This document shows, one piece after another, positions 17,066-25,826 of a stretch of DNA of 64,000 bases. The notes below the pieces were generated by a model. It was not told the DNA's origin. It ran no database searches and saw nothing but the letters and a program-made list of their open reading frames with translations. The position numbers were made by a program, and so were the translations under genes. The stretch's first letter is position 1. The number at the start of each line of letters is the position of its first letter. This stretch comes from Nocardioides panaciterrulae. GTDB taxonomy: Bacteria > Actinomycetota > Actinomycetes > Propionibacteriales > Nocardioidaceae. Where the stretch lies: contig NZ_JACCBG010000001.1 of the NCBI RefSeq assembly GCF_013409645.1, forward strand, positions 992,001 through 1,056,000, read 5' to 3'.

Positions 17066-18498
17066 CACTCGGCTCCCTTCAGGTAGGCCCCGAGGCCGTG
17101 CCGGCCACCCTCGCGGCCGTAGCCCGACTCCTTGTAGCCACCGAACGGGCTGGTCGGATCGAACTTGTTGAACGTGTTGGCCCAGACCACGCCGGCGCGC
17201 AGCGCGTTGGCCATGTGCAGGATGCGCGAGCCCTTGTCGGTCCACACGCCGGCGGAGAGGCCGAACGGCGTGTTGTTGGCCTTCTCGACGGCCTCCGAGG
17301 GCGTCCGGAAGGTCAGCACCGACAGCACCGGGCCGAAGATCTCCTCGCGGGCGATCCGGTGCGCCTGGGAGACGCCGGTGAACAGCGTCGGCGGGAACCA
17401 GAAGCCGGTGCTCGGCAGCTCGCAGGCCGGCGACCAGCGCTCCGCGCCCTCGTCCTCGCCGATCTGCGAGAGCTCCTTGATCTTGGCCAGCTGCTCGGCG
17501 GAGTTGATCGCGCCGATGTCGGTGTTCTTGTCCAGCGGGTCGCCCAGGCGCAGCGTGGACATGCGGCGCTTGAGCCGGGTGAGCACCTCCTCGGCCACCG
17601 ACTCCTGGACCAGCAGCCGGGAGCCGGCGCAGCACACGTGGCCCTGGTTGAAGAAGATGCCGTTGACGATGCCCTCGATCGCCTGGTCGAGCGGGGCGTC
17701 GTCGAAGACGATGTTGGCGGCCTTGCCGCCCAGCTCCAGCGTGACCTTCTTGTCGGTTCCGGCCACCGTGCGGGCGATCGCCTTGCCGACCTCGGTGGAG
17801 CCGGTGAACGCGACCTTGTCCACGCCCGGGTGCGCGACCAGGGCCCGGCCGGTGTCGCCGGCGCCGGTCACGATGTTGACCACGCCCGCCGGGAGGTCGG
17901 CCTGCTGGCAGATCTCGGCGAACAGCAGTGCGGTCAGCGGGGTGGTCTCGGCCGGCTTGAGCACGACAGTGTTGCCGCATGCCAGGGCGGGGGCGATCTT
18001 CCAGGCCAGCATCAGCAGCGGGAAGTTCCAGGGGATCACCTGGCCGGCGACGCCGAGCGGGGTGCTGCCGTAGCCGGCGTACTCCAGCTTGTCGGCCCAG
18101 CCGGCGTAGTAGAAGAAGTGCGCGGCGACGGTGGGGATGTCGACGTCGCGGGTCTCCTTGATCGGCTTGCCGTTGTCGAGGGACTCCAGGACGGCGAGCT
18201 CGCGGCCGCGCTCCTGGATGATCCGGGCGATCCGGTAGAGGTACTTGGCGCGCTCGCGGCCGGGCATCCGCCCCCAGACCTTGTCGTAGGCCCTGCGGGC
18301 GGCGGCGACGGCCTTGTCGACGTCGGCCTCGTCGGCCTCGGCGACCTCGGCGAGGACCTCCTCGGTCGCCGGGCTGATCGACTTGAACGGGGTGCCGTGG
18401 CCCTCGACGAACTCGCCGCCGATGAAGAGGCCGTACGACGGCCTGAGGTCGACGATGCCGCGCGACTCGGGCGCGGGGGCGTACTCGAATGCAGTCAT
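17065..18498 (-). CDS. Aldehyde dehydrogenase (NAD-dependent)
   Basis: Full-length ALDH of 477 residues oxidising an aldehyde to the acid. The key parts are visible: PWNFP at 156-160, the cofactor region FTGSTEVGK near 231-239, catalytic Glu255 in LELGGK and catalytic Cys289 in NQGHVCCAGSR, plus EEIFGPV in the C-terminal half. It lies directly behind deoC, which releases acetaldehyde and glyceraldehyde 3-phosphate, so acetaldehyde oxidation is a reasonable guess. The ATG at 18498 is 2 bases from the deoC stop; the downstream half-length ALDH-like gene overlaps its own stop. Confidence 0.9.
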   Translation of the reverse strand: MTAFEYAPAPESRGIVDLRPSYGLFIGGEFVEGHGTPFKSISPATEEVLAEVAEADEADVDKAVAAARRAYDKVWGRMPGRERAKYLYRIARIIQERGRELAVLESLDNGKPIKETRDVDIPTVAAHFFYYAGWADKLEYAGYGSTPLGVAGQVIPWNFPLLMLAWKIAPALACGNTVVLKPAETTPLTALLFAEICQQADLPAGVVNIVTGAGDTGRALVAHPGVDKVAFTGSTEVGKAIARTVAGTDKKVTLELGGKAANIVFDDAPLDQAIEGIVNGIFFNQGHVCCAGSRLLVQESVAEEVLTRLKRRMSTLRLGDPLDKNTDIGAINSAEQLAKIKELSQIGEDEGAERWSPACELPSTGFWFPPTLFTGVSQAHRIAREEIFGPVLSVLTFRTPSEAVEKANNTPFGLSAGVWTDKGSRILHMANALRAGVVWANTFNKFDPTSPFGGYKESGYGREGGRHGLGAYLKGAE

Positions 18499-18500
18499 GG

Positions 18501-19493
18501 TCAGTCCAGCGTGAAGTAGTCGGGACCGGAGTAGCGCCCGGTCTTCATCTTGGTGCGCTGCATCAGCAGGTCGTTGAGCAGCGTGGAGGCGCCGAACCGG
18601 AACCAGTCGGGGTCGAGCCAGTCGGGCCCGGCCACCTCGTTGACCGTCACCAGGTACTTGATGGCGTCCTTGGCGGTGCGGATGCCGCCGGCGGGCTTCA
18701 CGCCGACCATCCGGCCGGTGGCCTCGCGGAAGTCGCGGACGGCCTCCAGCATCACCAGCGTGACCGGGAGGGTCGCGGCGGGCTGCACCTTGCCGGTGGA
18801 GGTCTTGATGAAGTGGGCGCCGGCCATCATCGCCAGCCAGCTGGCGCGGCGGACGTTGTCGTAGGTCTGCAGCTCGCCGGTCTCGAAGATGACCTTGAGG
18901 TGCGCGCTCGTCCCGTCCGCCCGACGGCAGGCCTCGCGGACCGCGACGATCTCGTCGTGCACGTGCTTGTAGCGACCGGCCAGGAAGGCGCCGCGGTCGA
19001 TGACCATGTCGATCTCGTCGGCGCCGGCCTCGACGGCGTCGCGGGTGTCGGCGAGCTTGATGTCGAGGGCCGCGCGGCCGCTCGGGAACGCGGTGGCCAC
19101 GGCGGCGACGTGCACGCCGCTGTCGCCGAGCACCTCGCGGGCGGTCGCCACCATGTCGGGGTAGACGCACACCGCCGCGGTCATCGGGCAGCTCGGGTCG
19201 GCGGGGTCCGGGTGCATCGCCTTGGACGACAGAGCGCGGACCTTGCCCGGGGTGTCCTGGCCCTCGAGGGTGGTCAGGTCGACCATCCGGATCGCGAGGT
19301 CGAGCGCGAACTCCTTGGCCGTGGTCTTGATCGAGCGGGTGCCGAGTCCCGCGGCCCGTGCCTCGGCGCCGACCTGGTCGACGCCCGGCAGGCCGTGCAG
19401 GAACCGTCGCAGGGACTCGTCGGACCGGGTGAGGTCGGAGAAGTCCGCCGACTGCTGCCCCGTGGGCATGGCAGTGGAGGGGGTGCTCGTCAC
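18501..19493 (-). CDS. deoC: Deoxyribose-phosphate aldolase
   Basis: Class I aldolase splitting 2-deoxyribose 5-phosphate into acetaldehyde and glyceraldehyde 3-phosphate, the exit from deoxynucleoside catabolism. The Schiff-base lysine is Lys230 in HFIKTSTGK, with Lys200 in LKVIFETG and the phosphate-binding VGVKPAGGIR. At 330 residues it is the long, eukaryote-like form with about 80 extra N-terminal residues compared with E. coli DeoC, as is common in actinobacteria. The GTG at 19493 lies 6 bases after a TATGCT box, suggesting a leaderless start; ATG 19469 is the alternative. Two ALDH-type genes follow in the same operon. Confidence 0.93.
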   Translation of the reverse strand: MTSTPSTAMPTGQQSADFSDLTRSDESLRRFLHGLPGVDQVGAEARAAGLGTRSIKTTAKEFALDLAIRMVDLTTLEGQDTPGKVRALSSKAMHPDPADPSCPMTAAVCVYPDMVATAREVLGDSGVHVAAVATAFPSGRAALDIKLADTRDAVEAGADEIDMVIDRGAFLAGRYKHVHDEIVAVREACRRADGTSAHLKVIFETGELQTYDNVRRASWLAMMAGAHFIKTSTGKVQPAATLPVTLVMLEAVRDFREATGRMVGVKPAGGIRTAKDAIKYLVTVNEVAGPDWLDPDWFRFGASTLLNDLLMQRTKMKTGRYSGPDYFTLD

Positions 19494-19499
19494 CGGCTA

Positions 19500-19509
19500 A
19501 GCATAGGGT
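19500..19509. promoter_or_regulatory. Overlapping divergent -10 boxes for deoC (-) and the PH-like gene (+)
   Basis: On the minus strand TATGCT (19505-19500) is 6 bases before the deoC GTG. On the plus strand TAGGGT (19504-19509) is placed to give a leader of about 38 bases with AGGAG. The two boxes share two base pairs, so the promoters should exclude each other. Confidence 0.45.
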
Positions 19510-19553
19510 TGCCTCGCCGGAGGATGGCAAAATCGAGGACAGGAGCTTCCGCA

Positions 19554-20156
19554 GTGCCCGAGCAAGACTCCCGCACCGGAGGTCCCGTGGAGCGGTTCCG
19601 TCCGACCAGTGGACGGGTGATGGGCGTGCTGGCGGTCCTGCTGGCCACCGCCGTCGTCGTCATCGGCGTGGTCGACCGCGAGCACGGCTTCTCCGTCCCG
19701 GTGGTGTTCGCGGCGCTGTTCCTCGGGATCGTCGCCTGGGCCGCCATGCTGCGCCCGGGGGTGTGGGTCGCCGGGGAGGAGCTGGTGCTGCGCAACATGC
19801 TCGAGACCGTGCGGATCCCCCTGGCCGCGATCGAGCGGGTCGCGGTCCGGCAGGTGCTCGCGGTCAGCGTGGGGGAGCGGCGCTACGTCTCGCCGGCGGT
19901 GGGACGCAGCCGCCGCCAGGCCATGAAGGCCAACCGTCGTGACGCCGACCAGCCCGGCCCGGCGGACTCCTACGCGGTGTTCGTGGAGGAGCGCATCTCC
20001 CGGCTCGCGGAGGACGCGCGCGCGCAGCGGGGCATCGGCCTGCTCTCCGACGAGCAGCTCGAGCTCGCCAAGGGCGTACGCCGCCGGCCCGCCTGGCCCG
20101 AGATCGCCGGGCTGGTGGTCGCGGCGGTCGGCCTCGTCGTCACGCTGGTCGCCTGA
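19554..20156 (+). CDS. PH-like domain membrane protein
   Basis: A 200-residue protein with two hydrophobic segments near the N-terminus (VLAVLLATAVVVIGVV and VVFAALFLGIVAWAAML), a central domain (GVWVAGEELVLRNMLETVRIPLAAIERVAVRQVLAV) resembling bacterial PH (bPH) domains, and a final C-terminal helix. The GTG at 19554 has AGGAG at 19541-19545. It is divergent from deoC. Function is unknown; the family is common in actinobacteria as small membrane proteins without assigned partners. Confidence 0.72.
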   Translation: MPEQDSRTGGPVERFRPTSGRVMGVLAVLLATAVVVIGVVDREHGFSVPVVFAALFLGIVAWAAMLRPGVWVAGEELVLRNMLETVRIPLAAIERVAVRQVLAVSVGERRYVSPAVGRSRRQAMKANRRDADQPGPADSYAVFVEERISRLAEDARAQRGIGLLSDEQLELAKGVRRRPAWPEIAGLVVAAVGLVVTLVA

Positions 20157-20168
20157 GGGCCCCCTGGC

Positions 20169-21818
20169 TCAGATGCCGGCGGCGGCTTTGATGTCGTTGC
20201 GCAGCGCGTCGAGCCGGCCGGCGGCCGAGATCCGGGCGGCCTCCACGCCGTCCGGTCCGCTCACCGGGACCACGACCTCGAGGTAGCACTTGAGCTTCGG
20301 CTCGGTGCCGCTCGGGCGGACCACGACCCGGCCGCCCTCGGCCAGCCGGTAGCGCAGGCCCTCGGTGGGCGGCAGCTCGGCGGAGCCCTGGGCGAGGTCG
20401 TCGACCTGCTCCACGGCGAGGCCGCCGAGGCTGGTCGGTGGCGTCGCGCGCAGCCGGTCCATGGCGGCGGCGATCTGCCCGACGTCGGTGACCCGCACCG
20501 AGAGCTGGTCGGTGGCGTGCAGCCCGTGCTCGACGGCGATGTCGTCGAGCAGGTCGATCAGCGTGCGGCCCTCGGCCTTGGCGCCGGCCGCCAGCTCGCA
20601 GAGCAGCAGCAGTGCCGAGATGCCGTCCTTGTCCCGCACGTGCTCGGGGTCGACGCAGTAGCCGAGCGCCTCCTCGTAGCCGAACGCGAGCCCGTCGACG
20701 CGGCCGATCCACTTGAAGCCGGTGAGGGTCTCGGCGTAGGGCTGGCCGGCCGCCTGTGCCATCCGCCCGAGCAGGGACGAGGAGACGATGGAGGTGGCGT
20801 AGGTGCCCTTGGTGCCGCGGCGCAGCAGGTGGTCGGCCAGGAGCGCGCCCACCTCGTCGCCGCGGAGCATCCGCCAGCCGTGCGGGCCGGGCACGGCCGC
20901 CGCGCACCGGTCGGCGTCGGGGTCGTTGGCCACGACCAGGTCGGCCCCGACGCGCTCGGCGAGGGCGAGGGCCAGGTCCATGGCGCCGGGCTCCTCGGGG
21001 TTGGGGAAGGCGACGGTCGGGAACGCCGGGTCGGGCTGCTCCTGCTCGGTCACCACCCGCGGCGCGGCGAAGCCGGCGGTCTCGAGGACCTGCACGGCCG
21101 AGGCGCCGCCCACGCCGTGCAGCGGGGTGTAGACGAGGTCGAGGTCGCGGGGTCCGTCCTCGGCCAGGCCGGCGACCGTGTCGAGGTAGCGGTTCACGAC
21201 GTCCTCGCTCAGGACCGTCCCGGCCGGGCCGCGGGGGACCTCACCCAGCGGGCCGACCGCGGCGATGCGCTCGGCGATGCCGGCATCCGCGGGCGGCACG
21301 ATCTGGCTGCCGTCGCCGAGGTAGACCTTGTAGCCGTTGTCCTGCGGCGGGTTGTGGCTCGCGGTCACCATCACGCCGGCCACGCAGCCGAGCTCGCGGA
21401 TCGCGAAGGCCAGCACCGGCGTCGGCAGCGGCCGGGGGAGCAGCAGCGCCTTGAGCCCGGCGCCGGTCATCACCTCGGCGGTGTCTCGCGCGAACACGTC
21501 GGAGTTGCGGCGGGCGTCGTACCCGATGACGACGCTGCTGCCCGGCGTCGTGCCCTGGTCGCGCAGGTAGGCCGCCAGGCCGGCCGCGGCCCGGGTGACG
21601 ACCACGCGGTTCATCCGGTTGGGCCCGGCGCCGAGCGCGCCCCGCAGCCCCGCCGTCCCGAACTCCAGCGTCCCGTCGAACCGGTCGGCCAGGTCCGCCG
21701 GGTCGGCACCGGCGTCGACGTCGGCGACGAGCTGCTCGAGCTCGGCGCGGGTCTGGTCGTCGGGGTCCTCGGCGAGCCAGGCGCGGGCACGGTCGAGCAG
21801 GGCGGCAACGTCGGTCAT
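20169..21818 (-). CDS. Phosphohexomutase / phosphopentomutase-type alpha-D-phosphohexomutase (PmmB-like)
   Basis: Cytoplasmic phosphosugar mutase of 549 residues. The active-site phosphoserine is Ser154 in VTASHNPPQDNGYK, the metal loop is DPDADR, and the C-terminal phosphate-binding loop RPSGTEPKLK is present. Length and the conserved position near purine nucleoside phosphorylase and deoxyribose aldolase genes match the M. tuberculosis PmmB group. In this setting it may move phosphate between C1 and C5 of (deoxy)ribose, replacing the missing DeoB, but glucose or mannose phosphates are equally possible from sequence. A TAGCGT box 6 bases before the ATG indicates a leaderless mRNA. Confidence 0.88.
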   Translation of the reverse strand: MTDVAALLDRARAWLAEDPDDQTRAELEQLVADVDAGADPADLADRFDGTLEFGTAGLRGALGAGPNRMNRVVVTRAAAGLAAYLRDQGTTPGSSVVIGYDARRNSDVFARDTAEVMTGAGLKALLLPRPLPTPVLAFAIRELGCVAGVMVTASHNPPQDNGYKVYLGDGSQIVPPADAGIAERIAAVGPLGEVPRGPAGTVLSEDVVNRYLDTVAGLAEDGPRDLDLVYTPLHGVGGASAVQVLETAGFAAPRVVTEQEQPDPAFPTVAFPNPEEPGAMDLALALAERVGADLVVANDPDADRCAAAVPGPHGWRMLRGDEVGALLADHLLRRGTKGTYATSIVSSSLLGRMAQAAGQPYAETLTGFKWIGRVDGLAFGYEEALGYCVDPEHVRDKDGISALLLLCELAAGAKAEGRTLIDLLDDIAVEHGLHATDQLSVRVTDVGQIAAAMDRLRATPPTSLGGLAVEQVDDLAQGSAELPPTEGLRYRLAEGGRVVVRPSGTEPKLKCYLEVVVPVSGPDGVEAARISAAGRLDALRNDIKAAAGI

Positions 21819-21824
21819 GGCGGC

Positions 21825-21830
21825 ACGCTA
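21825..21830 (-). promoter_or_regulatory. -10 box of leaderless phosphomutase promoter
   Basis: TAGCGT on the minus strand ends 6 bases before the ATG at 21818, with no Shine-Dalgarno. Confidence 0.5.
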
Positions 21831-21884
21831 CTGCGACCGACGCGTTCCGCGTCATCCGCGTGGTGACGGCCCGGACGCGACCCC

Positions 21885-22880
21885 TCAGGCGTCGATCGAG
21901 CTCATGTCGCCGTACCGGGCGCCGGCCACCGACTCGCGCGGCACCGCGCGCTGCAGCGCCGCAAGGTCGTCGTCGGTGAGCCGCACCTCGGCCGCCGCCG
22001 CGTTCTCCTCGAGGTACTTCACCCGCTTCGTCCCCGGGATGGGAGCGACGTCGTCGCCCTGGGCGAGCACCCACGCCAGCGCGAGCTGGCCGGGCGTGCA
22101 GCCCTTGGCGTCGGCGATCTCGCGGATCCGCGCGACCAGGCTCAGGTTGGTGTCGAGCGCCTCGCCCTGGAAGCGCGGGAAGTACGCCGTGCGCCGCGAG
22201 TCGCCCTCGGCCAGCGACGCCTCGTCGGTGATCGCGCCGGTCAGCAGACCGCGCCCGAGCGGGGAGTAGGGGACCAGGCCGATGCCGAGCTCCCGGATCG
22301 TGGGGAGCACCTCGTCCTCGAGGTCGCGGGTGAACAGCGAGTACTCCGTCTGCAGCGCGGTGATCGGGTGGGTGCCGTGGGCCTTGCGGATGTTGGCGGC
22401 GGAGGCCTCCGACAGCCCGAGGTGGCGCACCTTGCCGGCCTCGACGAGCTCGGCCATCGCGCCGACCGTCTCCTCGATCGGCACGGTCTTGTCGACCCGG
22501 TGCTGGTAGTAGAGATCGATGTGGTCGACACCGAGCCGCTGCAGCGAGGCGTCACACGCGGCGCGGACGTACTCCGGCCGCCCGTTGATGCCCAGCCGGG
22601 TGCCGTCCTCGGCGCGCTGGTTGCCGAACTTGGTGGCGAGCTGCACCTCGTCGCGGCGCCCGGCGATGGCCTTGCCGACCAGGCGCTCGTTGGTGAACGG
22701 GCCGTACATGTCGGCGGTGTCCAGGAACGTCACGCCGAGGTCGAGCGCCCGGTGGATCGTCTCGATGCCCTGCTGCTCGTCGCCGGTCCCGTAGAACTCG
22801 GACATGCCCATGCAGCCGAGGCCCATGGACGAGACGGTCAGGGGAGAGGTGGTGCCAAGGGTTCGGGTAGGAAGCGTCAT
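21885..22880 (-). CDS. Aldo/keto reductase
   Basis: NADPH-dependent oxidoreductase of 331 residues with the complete AKR tetrad: Asp54 and Tyr59 in [14 protein letters not shown], Lys84 in QLATKFGNQ and His127 in [10 protein letters not shown]. The cofactor motif near the C-terminus ([13 protein letters not shown]) is also present. It belongs to the large AKR group that resembles YajO/Tas or AKR13 proteins acting on diverse carbonyls. The next gene in the same direction encodes a sugar-epimerase-like protein, 22 bases upstream, but no pathway can be deduced. Confidence 0.9.
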   Translation of the reverse strand: MTLPTRTLGTTSPLTVSSMGLGCMGMSEFYGTGDEQQGIETIHRALDLGVTFLDTADMYGPFTNERLVGKAIAGRRDEVQLATKFGNQRAEDGTRLGINGRPEYVRAACDASLQRLGVDHIDLYYQHRVDKTVPIEETVGAMAELVEAGKVRHLGLSEASAANIRKAHGTHPITALQTEYSLFTRDLEDEVLPTIRELGIGLVPYSPLGRGLLTGAITDEASLAEGDSRRTAYFPRFQGEALDTNLSLVARIREIADAKGCTPGQLALAWVLAQGDDVAPIPGTKRVKYLEENAAAAEVRLTDDDLAALQRAVPRESVAGARYGDMSSIDA

Positions 22881-22902
22881 GGTCCCGAGTCAACCCCGGC
22901 GT

Positions 22903-23712
22903 TCAAGCGATGCTCGTCCCGCGGTCGAGGGCCGGCCGCTCGAACTCCGGCGTGGCGAACGGGCCGCCGACGTGCGCGGCCTCGGTCTCGTCCTCGGCGC
23001 GCGGGCCGATCCGGCCCGCGAACTCCTCGGCGTCGTCGTGCGGGTGGTAGCCCAGCGCCCGGCCGGGCTCGAGGTCCCACCAGGCCCGGGTGTTGGCCGA
23101 GATGCCGTAGAGCACCGCGAAGCCCGGGGCGGTCGCGGTGAGCGACGCCTCGACCATCCGCACGCAGTCGTCGTGGGAGAGCCAGGTGGCCAGGTGGCGC
23201 ACGGTCTCCGGCTCGGGCAGGAACGAACCGATCCGGCAGGCGACCGCGTCGAGGCCGTCGCGGTCGGCGTAGAGGCTCATCACGGCCTCGGCGGCGACCT
23301 TGCCGACCCCGTAGAAGGTGTCCGGGCGCGGTCGCGCCTCCACGGTCAGCAGGTCGCGGTGCGGCGTGCGGCCGACCGCGTGGTTGGACGAGGCGTAGAC
23401 CAACCGGCTCACGTCGTGCTCGACCATCGCGTCGAGCAGCGCGGCGGTGGTGACCACGTGGGAGGTGAACGACTCCGGCAGGCTGCCCTCGGTCGGGTTG
23501 CCGGCCAGGTGCACCACGGCGTCCAGCGGCTGCTCGGCGAACGCCGCGGCCACCGCGTCGGGGTCGGCGCAGTCGAGCAGGTGCCAGGGCCCGTCGTACC
23601 CGTCCGGCGGCGGCACCCGGTCCAGGCCCACGATCTCGTGGCCGCGGTCCTGCAGGCCGACGGTCACGACACGTCCGATGGCACCGGCCGCGCCGGTCAC
23701 GAGGATGTTCAC
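22903..23712 (-). CDS. NAD-dependent epimerase/dehydratase, uronate dehydrogenase-like
   Basis: An extended short-chain dehydrogenase of 269 residues. The nucleotide-binding motif GAAGAIG is at 7-13, the catalytic Tyr134 and Lys138 form YGVGK, and HLAGNPT and YASSNHAVG follow the family pattern. The SSNHAVG block and the short length resemble hexuronate dehydrogenases (Udh), but substrate is uncertain. A leaderless GTG start is supported by TAGCCT 6 bases upstream. It is divergent from the antiporter gene. Confidence 0.85.
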   Translation of the reverse strand: MNILVTGAAGAIGRVVTVGLQDRGHEIVGLDRVPPPDGYDGPWHLLDCADPDAVAAAFAEQPLDAVVHLAGNPTEGSLPESFTSHVVTTAALLDAMVEHDVSRLVYASSNHAVGRTPHRDLLTVEARPRPDTFYGVGKVAAEAVMSLYADRDGLDAVACRIGSFLPEPETVRHLATWLSHDDCVRMVEASLTATAPGFAVLYGISANTRAWWDLEPGRALGYHPHDDAEEFAGRIGPRAEDETEAAHVGGPFATPEFERPALDRGTSIA

Positions 23713-23718
23713 GGCGCG

Positions 23719-23758
23719 AGGCTACCGGCGCACTCCGCCATGGGGGCGCCCCTAGGGT
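23719..23758. promoter_or_regulatory. Divergent leaderless promoters (epimerase and antiporter)
   Basis: TAGCCT on the minus strand (23719-23724) is 6 bases before the epimerase GTG; TAGGGT on the plus strand (23753-23758) is 6 bases before the antiporter GTG. Both start codons lack Shine-Dalgarno sites. Confidence 0.5.
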
Positions 23759-23764
23759 GATCGG

Positions 23765-24982
23765 GTGACGGCGTTCCTGATGACCTTCGGCCTCGGGCTG
23801 CTCGCGGCCGTGCTGTTCTCGGCCCTCGCGTCGCGCAGTCCGCTGTCGACCTCGGCGGTGTTCCTGGTCGCCGGGGTCGTGGCCGGACCGCTCCTCCTCG
23901 ACGTGGTCTCGGTCCCGAGGGACACGGTGGAGAGCGTGGCCGAGGTGGCGCTGTTCGCGGTCCTGTTCACCGACGGCCAGCACGCCTCCCTCGGCGTGTT
24001 CCGGCGCTCGGGGCGGTCGGCGGCGCGGCCGCTGGTGGTCGCGATGCCGCTGACGTTCGCCCTGGTCGCGGTGCTCGCCCACTACCTGACCGGGCTCCCC
24101 TGGGGGCCGGCGTGCGTGCTCGGCGCGATCCTCGCCCCGACGGACCCGGTCTTCGCCTCGGCCCTGGTGGGGCGTGAGGACGTGCCGCGCGGAGTGCGCG
24201 AGGTGCTGAACATCGAGAGCGGCCTCAACGACGGCCTGGCGCTGCCCGCGGTGCTGATCATCGCCGGCACCGTGGGCGCCCACCCGCACGGCTACGCCAC
24301 GGACTGGCCCTCGCTCCTGCTCGAGCTCGCCCTCGGTGTGGTGCTCGGGGTGGTCGTGCCCGTGGTCGTCGTCCAGCTGCTGCGGCTGCCCGGCATCGGC
24401 GTCATCGACACCCTGCAGCCGCTCGGCCCGCTCTCACTGGCGGTGCTGCTCTTCGCGCTGTGCGACGTGCTGGATGCCAACCGGTTCCTCGCCGCCTTCA
24501 TCGCGGGCGCGACCATCGCGACGATCCGGCCCGGCGCCTCGGACAGCTTCCGGCACACCGGCGAGCTGATCAGCGAGATGGTGAAGGGGGCCGCGCTGCT
24601 GGCGTTCGCCGCGCTGCTCGACGGCGACGTCTTCGGCACGGCGGGCTGGAGCGGGCTGCTGCTGGCGGTCGCGGTGGTGCTGCTGTCGCGCCCGCTGCCG
24701 GTCTGGCTGTGCCTGCTGGGCAGCAACCTCTCCCGGCGGGAACGGATCGCCGCGGCGTGGTTCGGCCCGAAGGGCTTCGCCAGCGTCGCCTACGGACTGA
24801 TCATCGCGTTCAGCGGCATGCCGTACGCCGGGGAGGTGCTGGCGCTGACCGCGGTCGTGGTGCTGGTCTCGGTCCTGGCCCACAGCAGCACCGACGTCAC
24901 GGTGGCGAAGTGGTGGACCGAGCCCCGCGAGGACCTCAGATCAGCGGAACGACCCGGCCCAACAGTGATCCCATCCGGCTAG
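23765..24982 (+). CDS. Cation/proton antiporter (CPA1 family)
   Basis: Polytopic membrane protein of 405 residues with about 11-12 hydrophobic helices. The conserved transport motif GAILAPTDPVFASALVG is followed by LNIESGLNDGLALP, which holds the Asn-Asp pair of electroneutral CPA1 exchangers. It probably exchanges Na+ or K+ for H+ to maintain pH and ion balance. The GTG start at 23765 is leaderless by position. The last 47 bases overlap the end of the convergent purine nucleoside phosphorylase gene. Confidence 0.88.
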   Translation: MTAFLMTFGLGLLAAVLFSALASRSPLSTSAVFLVAGVVAGPLLLDVVSVPRDTVESVAEVALFAVLFTDGQHASLGVFRRSGRSAARPLVVAMPLTFALVAVLAHYLTGLPWGPACVLGAILAPTDPVFASALVGREDVPRGVREVLNIESGLNDGLALPAVLIIAGTVGAHPHGYATDWPSLLLELALGVVLGVVVPVVVVQLLRLPGIGVIDTLQPLGPLSLAVLLFALCDVLDANRFLAAFIAGATIATIRPGASDSFRHTGELISEMVKGAALLAFAALLDGDVFGTAGWSGLLLAVAVVLLSRPLPVWLCLLGSNLSRRERIAAAWFGPKGFASVAYGLIIAFSGMPYAGEVLALTAVVVLVSVLAHSSTDVTVAKWWTEPREDLRSAERPGPTVIPSG

Positions 24983-25754
24983 CCGCCGCGCGGCCGGCCT
25001 CGAGGACCTCCTCGTGGTTGAGCGGCTGGTCGCTGATGCCGGCGGCCAGGTTGGTGACCAGGCTCAGGCCCAGCACCTCCATGCCGGCCTCGCGGGCGGC
25101 GATCGCCTCCAGGGTGGTGCTCATGCCGACCAGGTGACCGCCCAGCACGCCGGCCATCCGGACCTCGGCAGGCGTCTCGTAGTGCGGGCCGGGGAACTGC
25201 ACGTAGACGCCCTCGTCCAGCGACGGGTCGACCTCGCGGCACATCGCGCGCAGCCGGCTGGAGTAGAGGTCGGTCAGGTCGACGAAGTTCGCGCCCTCGA
25301 TCGGGCTCTTGCCGGTCAGGTTGATGTGGTCGCTGATCAGCACCGGGGTGCCCGGCTCCCAGGTCGGCTTCAGGCCGCCGCAGCCGTTGGTCAGCACGAT
25401 CGCGCGGCAGCCGGCCGCGGCCGCCGTACGCACGCCGTGGACGACGGCGCGCACCCCCTTGCCCTCGTAGTAGTGGGTGCGGCTGAGGAAGACCAGCAGG
25501 TCCTTGTCGCCCGAGCGGACCGAGCGGATCCGGCCGGAGTGGCCGGCCACGGCCGCGGCGGAGAAGCCCGGCAGGTCGGTGGTCGCGACCTCCGCGGTGA
25601 CCTCGCCCAGCGCGTCGACCGCGGGCAGCCACCCGGAGCCGAGGACCAGGGCCACGTCGTGCTTCTCGACGCCGGTCAGCTCCGCGAGTCGGTCGGCGGC
25701 CTCGCGGGCTTGCCGCTTGGGATCCGGCTGCTGGGGGGTCTGCTCTGTGCTCAC
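24936..25754 (-). CDS. punA: Purine nucleoside phosphorylase
   Basis: Trimeric-type PNP of 272 residues that cleaves (deoxy)inosine and (deoxy)guanosine to base and (deoxy)ribose 1-phosphate. Visible motifs are ALVLGSGW near the N-terminus, the phosphate and base site AGHSGRI, YYEGKG, VLTNGCGGLKPTW and the FPGPHYETPAEVRM signature, with VSLVTNLAAG near the end (here LSLVTNLAAG). It completes the purine arm of the nucleoside salvage set with add. The GTG at 25754 lies 8 bases after TAGAGT on the minus strand. Confidence 0.95.
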   Translation of the reverse strand: MSTEQTPQQPDPKRQAREAADRLAELTGVEKHDVALVLGSGWLPAVDALGEVTAEVATTDLPGFSAAAVAGHSGRIRSVRSGDKDLLVFLSRTHYYEGKGVRAVVHGVRTAAAAGCRAIVLTNGCGGLKPTWEPGTPVLISDHINLTGKSPIEGANFVDLTDLYSSRLRAMCREVDPSLDEGVYVQFPGPHYETPAEVRMAGVLGGHLVGMSTTLEAIAAREAGMEVLGLSLVTNLAAGISDQPLNHEEVLEAGRAAASRMGSLLGRVVPLI

Positions 25755-25762
25755 GTGCCGGG

Positions 25763-25768
25763 ACTCTA
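25763..25768 (-). promoter_or_regulatory. -10 box of the PNP promoter
   Basis: Minus-strand TAGAGT is 8 bases before the GTG at 25754; no Shine-Dalgarno intervenes. Confidence 0.45.
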
Positions 25769-25826
25769 GTGGTCGGGGGGTCGAAAGTCCGTGGTCCGCC
25801 GGCGGCGCCCCGGGCACGATGCGCGC

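Noticed and set aside
16187..17980. The half-length ALDH extended upstream to 17980
   Set aside because: The extra part is a shadow frame of the complete ALDH gene, and the ATG at 17065 begins a normal ALDH N-terminus (YKLYIGGAF).
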